Of a stretch of DNA of 64,000 bases, positions 35,347 through 43,612 are shown one piece after another. The stretch covers positions 40,385-104,384 of the forward strand of contig JAEDJL010000001.1 of the NCBI GenBank assembly GCA_016296345.1. Reading direction: 5' to 3'. The stretch's first letter is position 1; each line of letters begins with the position of its first letter. The DNA comes from Bacteroidales bacterium. Its GTDB lineage: Bacteria > Bacteroidota > Bacteroidia > Bacteroidales > P3. The position numbers and the translations under genes were made by a program. A model generated the notes under the pieces. That model was not told the DNA's origin, searched no databases, and was given only the letters and a program-made list of their open reading frames with translations.

Positions 35347-36741
35347 ATGAAACGTTTAAGTAAAATCTTTGTATGTCTTGCAGTATTGGTTGCAGGCATA
35401 CTTTCGGCGGAAAACACATTTGCTTCACGCTACAACCGTTCAAAAGCAAGAAATGTCATCAACAAAACAGCCTATGTGATAGATCAGGCATACGAGGTGG
35501 CATATTGCTACGACTATTGGTCATCTACCTATCTTTCGAGAGCAGTTTATTACAACGATTATGCACAAGACTTGTACTATCACCGCTCATACCGCTCTGC
35601 AATCCGCTATTCGTTGAGAGCAAGAGAGTATGCATTGTACGTTTTGGATAATTGCGACGACTATTGGGAGTTTTTCTATTATACATATTACGGTTGGAGC
35701 CACCGTTACGGCTATAACCCGTCTTTTGCTTACGCAAGCGGATACCGAGACGGCTACTATGACGGCTATTATGCCGCATACTGCGACAGACATCACCATG
35801 ACTATCATCACGATCCTCATTATCGTCCTCACGGACACTATGACAATCACCACTCTCACCATGGCAACAATCACCCTCCTCAACATAACACCAACAGCAC
35901 GGTAATCGGTCGCGGTCAGACAGGCACAATAACCACGGGAAGCGGCAATGGCGGCGGCACAACTATAAGCGGTCCGGGTTTCAGACCGACTAACGAAACG
36001 GGCGGCGGCAATTACAAAAACCTAAGCATAGGAGAATACTTCTCAGACGAAGAGGCGGCATTGTTGAAAGACGTTCCGAACGAACAATCTTTGGAAAACG
36101 ATTTCCGAAGAAACAATCCGACAGTTACATTCAACGACAGAGCATTATCAACCAACAAAGCAGTTTTGGAACGTAACAAGACAAATGCACAAGAGTTCAC
36201 AAAAAAAGACAAAAACATCACAACAAGCCGTCAGATTGAAAAGCCGGTAAAACTAACCGCCGACAAAAATAAACAAAATGACGCTCTAAAACCTGCAAAC
36301 ACCAATCCGAAAGAGCTGAACAAACCTTCGGAAAACAATAACCGCTTGTCAAAGCCTCAAAGCAAGACACAAAATTCGGGTACTGTCGATATAAAAGAAC
36401 CAGTTCGCCCGGAGAATAACCTAAATAAGGAAACCACCAAACCGACAAAGCAAAATGACAGTGAGAAAAGCCTCAATACCAAACCGACAAAGCAAGTCGG
36501 AAACGAGAAAGCTCTTGACACCAAACCAACAAAGCAATCTACAAACAGCAAACCAAAAGCCGTAAAACAGACAAGCAAAGACAGCAAAAAGATTGAGCGA
36601 AATACACAGAAAAACTCCTCAGGCAAGTCTTCATCAAAGGGTTCTGTTCGTTCAACTTCAAAGGCTGAAAAATCAAGCAGGTCAATCAAGTCTGAAAAAA
36701 CAAGCAGCAGCAAGACAGAACGAAAACTTCAAAGAGGATAA
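35347..36741 (+). CDS. Exported His/Tyr-rich low-complexity protein
   Basis: The 464-residue protein has a signal peptide (cleavage near NTFASRY). A Tyr/Arg/Asp-rich helical region follows (about 30-145), where paired segments such as YDYWSSTYLSRAVYYNDYAQDL recur. Next comes a His-rich segment (about 145-185, DRHHHDYHHDPHYRPHGHY) that could bind metal, and a Gly/Thr linker. The C-terminal half is basic and low-complexity, with three repeats of TKPTKQxxxEKxL (about 365-400) and a Ser/Lys tail. No known domain is recognised; an envelope-located, possibly metal- or peptidoglycan-binding protein is a guess. The next gene starts 4 bp after its stop. Confidence 0.78.
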   Translation: MKRLSKIFVCLAVLVAGILSAENTFASRYNRSKARNVINKTAYVIDQAYEVAYCYDYWSSTYLSRAVYYNDYAQDLYYHRSYRSAIRYSLRAREYALYVLDNCDDYWEFFYYTYYGWSHRYGYNPSFAYASGYRDGYYDGYYAAYCDRHHHDYHHDPHYRPHGHYDNHHSHHGNNHPPQHNTNSTVIGRGQTGTITTGSGNGGGTTISGPGFRPTNETGGGNYKNLSIGEYFSDEEAALLKDVPNEQSLENDFRRNNPTVTFNDRALSTNKAVLERNKTNAQEFTKKDKNITTSRQIEKPVKLTADKNKQNDALKPANTNPKELNKPSENNNRLSKPQSKTQNSGTVDIKEPVRPENNLNKETTKPTKQNDSEKSLNTKPTKQVGNEKALDTKPTKQSTNSKPKAVKQTSKDSKKIERNTQKNSSGKSSSKGSVRSTSKAEKSSRSIKSEKTSSSKTERKLQRG

Positions 36742-36745
36742 AGCC

Positions 36746-38425
36746 ATGAAAAGAGTTTTATTTACCCTTTGCGTACTTTGTTGTACCGCTTCGGTGGCAC
36801 AAAAGGTCGTCAAAGCCAAAACAGACAGGGTAACTGTTTACTTTGACGGCGCAGTTGTCGAGAAGGTTGCAAAGGTTGATTTGAAAAAAGGAGAGAATAC
36901 CATAATATTCTCCTCAAACAGTCCGGCAATCGAGCCTTACGGCATACAGTTTGACGCCGATGAGGGATTTATGGTGGTGGGTTTTAATGCCGAAACGGGC
37001 TTGCCGCAAGAGTTTGTCTCATACGAACAAAGCCTTACGGCAGACAAGAGAAAGCACTACAAGAGCCTTTGTGATACGATAGCCAAGCTGAAAGATGCTT
37101 TGCAGTTTGAGCAGAGCCGAAAGGTTTCTTTGGAAAAGCAGTTTGCCGCCTTGGGTTCTATAAAGCTCATGAGCAATCCTCAGAGCGAAGATTCGTTGCA
37201 GCGAATTAGGACAACACTCGAATACTATGACCAAAAGTCGGCAGAACTGACCAAAAGCAAAATGACAACCGAAGCAAAGATAAAGCAATACAACGAATTG
37301 CTCAAAAAACAGCAATATCTGTATGCCGTTTTCATGGAAGAAAATCCAGACAATACCGCCTCGGCAGGGCAGAACAGCCGAGAGTACAAGATAAAAGCCG
37401 ACATATATGCCGACAGAGACATTTCGGGAGCAAATATCCGCTATTCGTATCTATGTACTGCCGCAGGGTGGATACCATTGTACGATGTGAGACTTTCTTC
37501 CGCAGGAGACGATGCACGATTTGTCCTCAAAGCCGATTTGTTCAACAATTCGAGAGAAGATTGGACCGATGTGGAGCTGATTTTTGCCACAGAGGGCGTT
37601 CGGGACAGCGATATGCCTGTGCCATTGTACCCGAAATATTTGTCAAATCTTGAACAGACTAATATCAGAGCTGCAAAATATCACAGCTTACCTCTCAGGG
37701 CGTCGGGCGTAAATGCAGTTGAGGAGGCGGAAGATGCAGAGGTAATGTTAGTTTCTTCCGACAAGGGGCAGGTAACTAACTATACTGCAATGACAACAAG
37801 CTCTTCTTCGCTTTTCGGAAAGGAATATACAGTGGGAATGAGGCACAGCATCAAAAACAATACCCGAAACAAGACAATACCTGTTCAATCCTCATATTCA
37901 CAAGCAGGTTTCAAATACCTTATCAAGCCAAAGGCTGCATCGAAAGCCTACTTGCAGGCAGCCATACCAGATTGGCAGAAGTTGGAACTTGCAGAGGCTG
38001 AGGCAACTGTTTATTTTGACAACAAATATGCCACTCGCACCGCTTTCAATCCTGCAAACGTTCAGTCAGATACCATGCTGATTAATATGGGAGTTGATAA
38101 GCGTGTGTCGGTGAGCCGAAAGGTAAACAAGACCACACCGAACAAAGCCTCCATTGTGGGCAAAGAGTTGGAAACAACGGTCGAAGTGGAAATCAAAGTG
38201 AAGAACAACAGGAGCGAAACGGTCAGTGTGGAGATTGAAGACCAAATCCCGATAAGCACAGATGCTGCAATAAAAATTCAAACACTCGACTTGCAACAGG
38301 CAGAGTACGAACCATTGAGCGGTCGTCTGCTTTGGAACAAACAACTCGGGGCAGGAGAGAGCCTTGTCTTGAAAGTGAAATACTCAGTCCGCTATCCGAA
38401 AGATTATCGCTTGAATTTGGATTGA
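36746..38425 (+). CDS. DUF4139/DUF4140 (MuiA-like) exported protein
   Basis: The 559-residue protein has a signal peptide (MKRVLFTLCVLCCTASVAQ) and an N-terminal DUF4140-type strand region (TDRVTVYFDGAVVEKVAKVDLKKGENTIIF). A coiled coil follows (about 110-200, KHYKSLCDTIAKLKDALQFEQ...). The C-terminal DUF4139 domain has the ASGANIRYSYLCTAAGWIPLYDVRL-type motif and ends VKYSVRYPKDYRLNLD. The family includes the 'mucoidy inhibitor A' group; its biochemical role is unknown. ATG 36746 is used because it supplies the signal peptide and follows the previous stop by 4 bp, implying an operon with the His-rich protein. Confidence 0.9.
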   Translation: MKRVLFTLCVLCCTASVAQKVVKAKTDRVTVYFDGAVVEKVAKVDLKKGENTIIFSSNSPAIEPYGIQFDADEGFMVVGFNAETGLPQEFVSYEQSLTADKRKHYKSLCDTIAKLKDALQFEQSRKVSLEKQFAALGSIKLMSNPQSEDSLQRIRTTLEYYDQKSAELTKSKMTTEAKIKQYNELLKKQQYLYAVFMEENPDNTASAGQNSREYKIKADIYADRDISGANIRYSYLCTAAGWIPLYDVRLSSAGDDARFVLKADLFNNSREDWTDVELIFATEGVRDSDMPVPLYPKYLSNLEQTNIRAAKYHSLPLRASGVNAVEEAEDAEVMLVSSDKGQVTNYTAMTTSSSSLFGKEYTVGMRHSIKNNTRNKTIPVQSSYSQAGFKYLIKPKAASKAYLQAAIPDWQKLELAEAEATVYFDNKYATRTAFNPANVQSDTMLINMGVDKRVSVSRKVNKTTPNKASIVGKELETTVEVEIKVKNNRSETVSVEIEDQIPISTDAAIKIQTLDLQQAEYEPLSGRLLWNKQLGAGESLVLKVKYSVRYPKDYRLNLD

Positions 38426-38490
38426 TATTTTGCCCTCTTGCTTCGGCAAAAAAACAGCAAGAAAAATCATGTTTTGAAACCCCTTGAACA

Positions 38491-38566
38491 GAACGCCGTT
38501 TTACAAAAATAAAACGGCGTTCTGTTCAAATAAATCGGCGTTTCATCAGAACAAAACGGCGTTTTA
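38491..38566. repeat. 21-bp-period palindromic array 5 (four units)
   Basis: Core pentamers start at 38494, 38515, 38536 and 38557, exactly 21 bp apart, with central bases C, G, G, G. Unit 3 carries the recurring AAATAAATCGGCG variant. It lies in the gap between the MuiA-like gene and dnaX. Confidence 0.92.
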
Positions 38567-38660
38567 TTTCCATGATTTCTATGCTTGTTGTTATAGATTG
38601 ATATTCAGATATTTGTATTTGGGGATATGGGGCTTTGTTTGCACAAAACAGCCGCATGAC

Positions 38661-38692
38661 TTTTGCCGAGTGAAGATTATTTTTTACCTTTG
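38661..38692 (+). promoter_or_regulatory. Promoter of dnaX
   Basis: TTTTG (38661-38665) and TACCTTTG (38685-38692) have a 19-bp spacer, a full match to the Bacteroidota consensus, 47 bp before the dnaX ATG. Confidence 0.8.
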
Positions 38693-38739
38693 CAAAACTC
38701 TATGGAAGAGAAAGGATTGTCGAATTAAAGGATAGTGTG

Positions 38740-39948
38740 ATGGAAAACTACGTTGTATCGGCTCGAAAGTACCGTCCGAGTGATTTTCATTCGGTTGTGG
38801 GACAAGAACATATCACTTCGACCTTGCAAAACGCACTGAGAAACAACCAACTTGCTCAAGCGTTCTTGTTTTGTGGTCCCAGAGGTGTGGGAAAGACCAC
38901 TTGTGCCAGAATTTTGGCAAAGACAATCAACTGTACCAACCTCACAGAGCAAACAGAAGCCTGCAACGAATGCGACAGTTGCAAGGCTTTCAATTCCAAT
39001 GCCTCGTTTAACATTGTCGAATTGGACGCTGCCTCAAACAACTCGGTCGAAGACATCAGGGCTTTGATAGAACAAGTCAAAATTCCGCCACAAAACGGCA
39101 AGTATAAGGTATATATCATCGACGAAGTCCACATGCTTTCGACTGCGGCGTTCAATGCTTTTCTCAAAACCTTGGAAGAGCCTCCTGCATACGCAAAATT
39201 CATACTTGCAACGACGGAGAAGCACAAGATAATGCCGACAATTTTGTCTCGTTGCCAGATTTTTGACTTCCACAGAATAAGTAACGACGACATTGCCAAG
39301 CATTTAGAATATATTGCGACCAAAGAAGGCGTTGCATTCGAGAAAGAAGCCCTCCATATCATAGCTCAAAAAGCCGACGGGGGATTGCGAGATGCCCTCA
39401 GTATGTTTGACCAGCTTGTTTCCTTTACCGGAGCAAACCTTACCTACAACAACATAATTGACAACCTCAATGTGTTGGACTATGACTACTATTTCAAACT
39501 CACAGATATGCTTTTGGCAGGCGATATTCCCTCTTGCCTTTTGTTGTTTGACCAAGTGTTGAAAAAAGGATTTGAAGGCAGTCATTTCATGGCAGGATTG
39601 GCAGGACACTTTCGCAATCTTCTTGTTTGCAAAAACCAATCTTCTGTTTCCTTGCTCCAAGTCAGCAGTTCGGTTGCCCAAAGGTATGTTGCCCAAGCTC
39701 AAACCACTTCTCAGGACTTTGTGTTGAAAGCCTTGGGTTGTGCAAACAGTTGTGCCTTGGAGTACAAAGACAGCTACAACAAGCGGCTTTGCGTCGAGCT
39801 TGCTTTGATGCGAATGGCTTATCTGAGCGGAAGCGTGAAACCTTCTCCGCAGCCTGCAAGTCAAACGCCTGTTCAGCAACAACCGATTGTCTCTCAATCT
39901 GTCCCTGTGGCAGAGGCTAAAAAAAAAATGACGAACCCGACACTCTGA
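38740..39948 (+). CDS. dnaX: DNA polymerase III gamma/tau subunit, zero-frame (gamma-like) product
   Basis: The 402-residue clamp-loader ATPase has Walker A GPRGVGKT at 46-53, the zinc-binding cysteines C65, C75, C78 and C81, Walker B VYIIDEVHML and the SRC motif in ILSRCQIFDF. The AAA+ and collar domains are complete. In the linker after residue ~370 (Q/P/S/V-rich) lies a run of ten A (39919-39928, AAA AAA AAA A). The zero frame then reads MTNPTL and stops at TGA 39946-39948. The -1 frame continues through 40433 as the tau-specific part. This fits programmed slippage making both gamma (this product) and tau. An alternative start is GTG 38737. It leads an operon with the antiporter. Confidence 0.95.
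   Translation: MENYVVSARKYRPSDFHSVVGQEHITSTLQNALRNNQLAQAFLFCGPRGVGKTTCARILAKTINCTNLTEQTEACNECDSCKAFNSNASFNIVELDAASNNSVEDIRALIEQVKIPPQNGKYKVYIIDEVHMLSTAAFNAFLKTLEEPPAYAKFILATTEKHKIMPTILSRCQIFDFHRISNDDIAKHLEYIATKEGVAFEKEALHIIAQKADGGLRDALSMFDQLVSFTGANLTYNNIIDNLNVLDYDYYFKLTDMLLAGDIPSCLLLFDQVLKKGFEGSHFMAGLAGHFRNLLVCKNQSSVSLLQVSSSVAQRYVAQAQTTSQDFVLKALGCANSCALEYKDSYNKRLCVELALMRMAYLSGSVKPSPQPASQTPVQQQPIVSQSVPVAEAKKKMTNPTL
39919..39928 (+). promoter_or_regulatory. A10 slippery run in dnaX
   Basis: Ten consecutive A sit in the linker between clamp-loader and tau-specific parts. A -1 ribosomal shift, or a transcript with 11 (or 8) A, joins the two frames (KKK then NDEPDTLKASSEKV) to give a tau of about 564 residues. 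Without it translation stops seven codons after the run. Confidence 0.75.
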
Positions 39949-40433
39949 AAGCCTCTTCCGAGAAGGTGAAAGCCTCCTTGGGCATGATTTCACCCTATTC
40001 GATAAACAAGGCTGTGCCTTTGTCTGACGAATTGAGGGAGAAAAACATAGAGATTGAGAAGAAAAAGCAAAGCTCAAACTTTGAAGCAATCAAACAATCT
40101 GTCCTCCGATTTGCCGAAAGTATCAAAGAAACCAATCCAAACCTTGCATTCTCGTTACAGAGTGCCGACTTCACAAGAGGATACGACAACTGCATAGTAT
40201 TTGAAGTCAATAATTCTTTGTCGGAACAAGACATCGAACGCAACAAACAAAAGATTATGGCGTTTGTTAGACAAGAAACGGGCAGCGATGACTTTTTTAT
40301 TCAGGTAAAATGCCATTTGGAAAAGGTAGAAACCAAGGTTTATACCACTGCCGACACCTATTCCTATTTTGTAAAGAAGCAAAAGGGAGTGGAAAAACTA
40401 AAACAAGTATTTGATTGCGACTTTGAATATTGA
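39927..40433 (+). CDS. dnaX: tau-specific C-terminal part of dnaX, -1 frame
   Basis: This segment, 168 codons from the shift point, completes the tau subunit. A charged linker follows the shift, then the globular C-terminal domain: about 110 residues from SNFEAIKQSVLRFAESIKETNPNLAFSLQ to VEKLKQVFDCDFEY. Tau domains IV-V bind DnaB helicase and polymerase alpha. It has no good start of its own: the first ATG in this frame (GMISPY, about 39984) lacks a signal, and the coding frame is open back to the A run. I therefore treat it as a continuation of dnaX, not a separate gene. The stop at 40433 is 19 bp before the antiporter gene. Confidence 0.8.
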   Translation, partial: NDEPDTLKASSEKVKASLGMISPYSINKAVPLSDELREKNIEIEKKKQSSNFEAIKQSVLRFAESIKETNPNLAFSLQSADFTRGYDNCIVFEVNNSLSEQDIERNKQKIMAFVRQETGSDDFFIQVKCHLEKVETKVYTTADTYSYFVKKQKGVEKLKQVFDCDFEY

Positions 40434-40452
40434 CAATTAAACAAAAGACATA

Positions 40453-41814
40453 ATGGGAACTGCACTGATATTTTTGGGATTACTCGTTTTCTCGGCACAC
40501 CTCTTCTCTATGATTTTCAGCAAGAAGAAGATACCCGATGTTCTCTTGTTGTTGCTTATCGGAGTTTTGATTGGACCGGTTTTGGGCTTGGTTACACCCG
40601 AAGATTTCGGCAGCGTGGGCAGCGTATTCACCTCCGTAACACTTGTTGTTATCCTTTTTGAAGGCGGAACAGGCATAAGCATAAGCGATTTGAAAGAATC
40701 GTGGCGTTCGACAATCAAATTGACGGCAAGCAGTTTCCTTTCTGCCGCAGTGATTGTGAGTGTTATATGCAATGTTTTCGGAATGGATTTGCTCAACAGC
40801 ATCATTACGGGAAGCATCTTGGCAGGTACGTCTTCCGCAGTGGTCATTCCTCTTGCCCAACACCTGAAACTTTCCAACCAAACGAAGACTTCTTTGATTT
40901 TAGAGTCGGCTCTGACAGACGTCTTGTGTATTGTGTTTGCTTTTGCCTTCATGGACGCAAAGCTTATGGGCAACGGCTTGAACGTAGGCAAGGTTGCGGG
41001 CAATGTGTTGTCGTCTTTTGTGTTGGCAATCTTGATAGGATTTGTTGGAGCAATCGTTTGGGCAAGCCTTTTGCAAAAGATAAGACAGTTGAGAAACTCG
41101 ATGTTTCTCACGCCTGCCTACCTTTTTATTATATATGGGGTTGCCGAAGTGTTGGGTTACAGTGGTGCGATAGCCTCCTTGGCTTTCGGCATAACGATTG
41201 CAAACATGGAATACTTCAACTTTAAGTTCCTCGAAAAATATCAAAAGAACAAGAACTTGAAACTTAATGACAACGAAAAGGCTTTCATAGGAGAGATTGG
41301 CTTTGTGCTGAAAACATTTTTCTTTGTCTACGTTGGTTTGAGTATTCCGTTCTCTGACTTCCATTCAATCATGATTGGTGCGATTATTACCCTGGCTCTG
41401 TTCTTTGTAAGAATGATTGTGGCTAAGTTTTTCTCGCCTTCGTCTGCCAACTCGTTTGATAAGAGTGCCATATCGGTGATGATACCAAAGGGATTGGCGG
41501 CTGCCGTTTTGGCATCGGTGCCTGAGCAGCTCGGATTGTCGGGAGGAGAAAGCATAAAGTACATTACTTTCTCTGTTGTCTTGTTTTCCATTCTCCTTTG
41601 CTCAATCCTTATACTTCTTATAGAGAGATACCCACGTTTTGCGGTGGCTATGCAGTTCTTTTTCAGACAAAAAAGCAGCCGTTCAAAGAAATCCCCAACT
41701 CAAAGCCCTAATCCTTCGGACAAAACGGCAAGTCAAGCTGCCAAAACATCGAAAGAATTAGACAACACAGCAGAAGAAGCTGACGAAACACCCGAAAAAA
41801 CAGATATAATGTAG
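40453..41814 (+). CDS. Cation/proton antiporter (CPA1, NhaP type)
   Basis: The 453-residue polytopic inner-membrane protein has about 12-13 hydrophobic helices in residues 1-395. The pattern fits monovalent cation:proton antiporters: KIPDVLLLLLIGVLIGPVLG in helix 2, VVILFEGGTGIS in the TM4 region, and ILAGTSSAVVIPLAQHLKL with ILESALTDVLCIVFAFAF carrying the acidic transport residues (ExxxxD). A hydrophilic tail rich in K, S, T, E and D follows (about 405-453). It exports Na+ or K+ in exchange for H+. It is 19 bp downstream of dnaX; no functional link to replication is implied. Confidence 0.9.
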   Translation: MGTALIFLGLLVFSAHLFSMIFSKKKIPDVLLLLLIGVLIGPVLGLVTPEDFGSVGSVFTSVTLVVILFEGGTGISISDLKESWRSTIKLTASSFLSAAVIVSVICNVFGMDLLNSIITGSILAGTSSAVVIPLAQHLKLSNQTKTSLILESALTDVLCIVFAFAFMDAKLMGNGLNVGKVAGNVLSSFVLAILIGFVGAIVWASLLQKIRQLRNSMFLTPAYLFIIYGVAEVLGYSGAIASLAFGITIANMEYFNFKFLEKYQKNKNLKLNDNEKAFIGEIGFVLKTFFFVYVGLSIPFSDFHSIMIGAIITLALFFVRMIVAKFFSPSSANSFDKSAISVMIPKGLAAAVLASVPEQLGLSGGESIKYITFSVVLFSILLCSILILLIERYPRFAVAMQFFFRQKSSRSKKSPTQSPNPSDKTASQAAKTSKELDNTAEEADETPEKTDIM

Positions 41815-41832
41815 TATTTGTTAGCAAAATGC

Positions 41833-41862
41833 TTGCTATTTTGGAATAAAGTTGTACTTTTG
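41833..41862 (+). promoter_or_regulatory. Promoter of the lipoprotein-DUF5723 unit
   Basis: TTG (41833-41835) and TACTTTTG (41855-41862) have a 19-bp spacer, 20 bp before the ATG at 41883. Confidence 0.7.
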
Positions 41863-41882
41863 CAGCAGAAAAAAGAAACTTT

Positions 41883-43580
41883 ATGACAAAATTAGTACGC
41901 TTTGCACTCGTGGCTGCTTGTGTCATGATGTGTTGGTCATGTGTTGATGAAGAAGATTTTGATTTTGACCGCCTGTCTCAAACAACCGTAAACCCTGCAT
42001 TGGGAGTTCGTTTGTTTGAAACCGAAGTTAAGTTGAGTGATTTCCTGAATTTTGATTCTCTTTTGGCAGATGTTGAAGGCATGGAGCTGATAAGCCGCAA
42101 CGACGGCAACGGAGAATATCTTGAATTCGTCTATACGCGGTCGGATACTTTCGATGTAAATGATTTTGTGGGCATAATAGACGGAATGTCCGACGTTTCG
42201 ATAGAGCTTCCTGCGATTTCCGTTCCCGATGTGAGCGATTTGGTCTCTTCGGGAGTTGATTTGTCCGACGTAAGTGTGGCATATCCTGCATTGGGAGTTG
42301 AAATGGAGGACATAAGTGTTGAAATCCCCGAAATAGAAGAAGGAGTGTCGATAGACAGTCTTCTTTTGAGTTCGGGCGGAATAGGCATACAATCTTCCAC
42401 AGTGATGCCTTTTGATGTTTATATCGAGTTAAGTTCGTCCGGAATCAAGGATATTTCCACCGGAATGCCATATACGCAGCGTATTCAGATATGTTCTTCG
42501 ACCGGAACGCTGCCAAGCAACAGCATAGACTTGTCCGGATATGCCGTATCGCTCAAAGACAGCGTCGGTCAGGGCGATAAAACATTTCTTGACCTGAGAT
42601 ACCGTATCGTTGTCGATTTATCGAGCAACCTTTCTTCCACCGGAGGCGATTTTGCGGTGAATACCATTCTCAATATCATGCCTCTGAGAATAGATTTGGC
42701 GTATGGAAAGGTCGGTAATGCCGTTGTGCCTGTTTCAGACACCATAAGCTTGGATTATTTCGACAATGAGGAAGTCAGCAACTTCATTTCCTCGGGCGGA
42801 ATTGACTTTCAAAAACTCACATTCGAGGTAGAAACCGCAACCAATGTGGGAATTGGTGCATACATTGTTCCAAATGTTTACAGCCTTACGGCAAACGGAA
42901 TAAGGACTGCCTTTTTTGCTCCGACAGATACCCTTCGCGTTACAAGGGCTGCCCGTCCCGGAGAGATAGGAACAGCAAACAACATTCTCACAACAGATGC
43001 TGCGGCAATAGAAGTGCTTCCCAATAAAATACATTACAATTTGGATATACATTTTTCGGACAGATTGTATGACCAAAGCTATCCTGCGTTTGTCTTTCCG
43101 TTCTCTTCTTTCATTGCAATGAACACTCGGACGCGTCTTCCGCTGACTGCAAAGCTCACCGACCTGCATTACGAAACTGAAACTTCCAGTCTGAATTTCT
43201 TGGAGGAGAATGACTATATCAAATCGGCAGAATTAAATCTCACGGTGGAGAATGAGTTTCCTGCATCTTTGGAAGTGAATTTCTATCTGGCAGATTCAAA
43301 CGGAAATATTTTCGATACGCTTTTTGCCAAGCCTCTTGTGATTGAGGGTTCGCCCGTCGATTCGGACGGAAACGTGCTTCGACCAAGGCAGGACAAAGTC
43401 AAATTGGAATTGACTGCCGAAAAGTATGAAGTATTGAGGCAGGCAGCTACGGTCAAGTTTGCAATCAGATTGAACACTTCGTCAGACAGCGGCTCAAATC
43501 ACCCGTACGTTCGCTTCAAAAAAGATGCGGCAGTAAGGATGAACGCTTCTGTCAAAGCGATTACCAATCTTACGTTCTAA
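41883..43580 (+). CDS. Large lipoprotein, probably surface-exposed
   Basis: The 565-residue protein has a type II signal (hydrophobic FALVAACVMMCWS then Cys20). Directly after the lipidated Cys comes VDEEDFDFD. Acidic stretches at this position act as a surface-export signal for Bacteroidota lipoproteins, so surface display is likely. The rest is beta-rich with repeated hydrophobic/Ser segments (DLSDVSVAYPALGVEMEDISVEIPEI) and no Cys-based or catalytic motif I can identify. It forms an operon with a DUF5723-like barrel protein 32 bp downstream. A matched lipoprotein plus outer-membrane partner is suggested by context only. Confidence 0.8.
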   Translation: MTKLVRFALVAACVMMCWSCVDEEDFDFDRLSQTTVNPALGVRLFETEVKLSDFLNFDSLLADVEGMELISRNDGNGEYLEFVYTRSDTFDVNDFVGIIDGMSDVSIELPAISVPDVSDLVSSGVDLSDVSVAYPALGVEMEDISVEIPEIEEGVSIDSLLLSSGGIGIQSSTVMPFDVYIELSSSGIKDISTGMPYTQRIQICSSTGTLPSNSIDLSGYAVSLKDSVGQGDKTFLDLRYRIVVDLSSNLSSTGGDFAVNTILNIMPLRIDLAYGKVGNAVVPVSDTISLDYFDNEEVSNFISSGGIDFQKLTFEVETATNVGIGAYIVPNVYSLTANGIRTAFFAPTDTLRVTRAARPGEIGTANNILTTDAAAIEVLPNKIHYNLDIHFSDRLYDQSYPAFVFPFSSFIAMNTRTRLPLTAKLTDLHYETETSSLNFLEENDYIKSAELNLTVENEFPASLEVNFYLADSNGNIFDTLFAKPLVIEGSPVDSDGNVLRPRQDKVKLELTAEKYEVLRQAATVKFAIRLNTSSDSGSNHPYVRFKKDAAVRMNASVKAITNLTF

Positions 43581-43612
43581 TAATCTCGTAAAACACAAAA
43601 CGGATAAGCATT

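Noticed and set aside
38484..38735. Small plus-strand ORF across array 5
   Set aside because: It only translates the palindromic units into a 7-residue pattern and then reads the dnaX promoter; the same applies to ORFs over arrays 2, 3, 6 and 7.
39966..40433. Separate small gene downstream of dnaX
   Set aside because: It is the tau C-terminal domain in the -1 frame, with open coding sequence back to the A10 run, so it belongs to dnaX.
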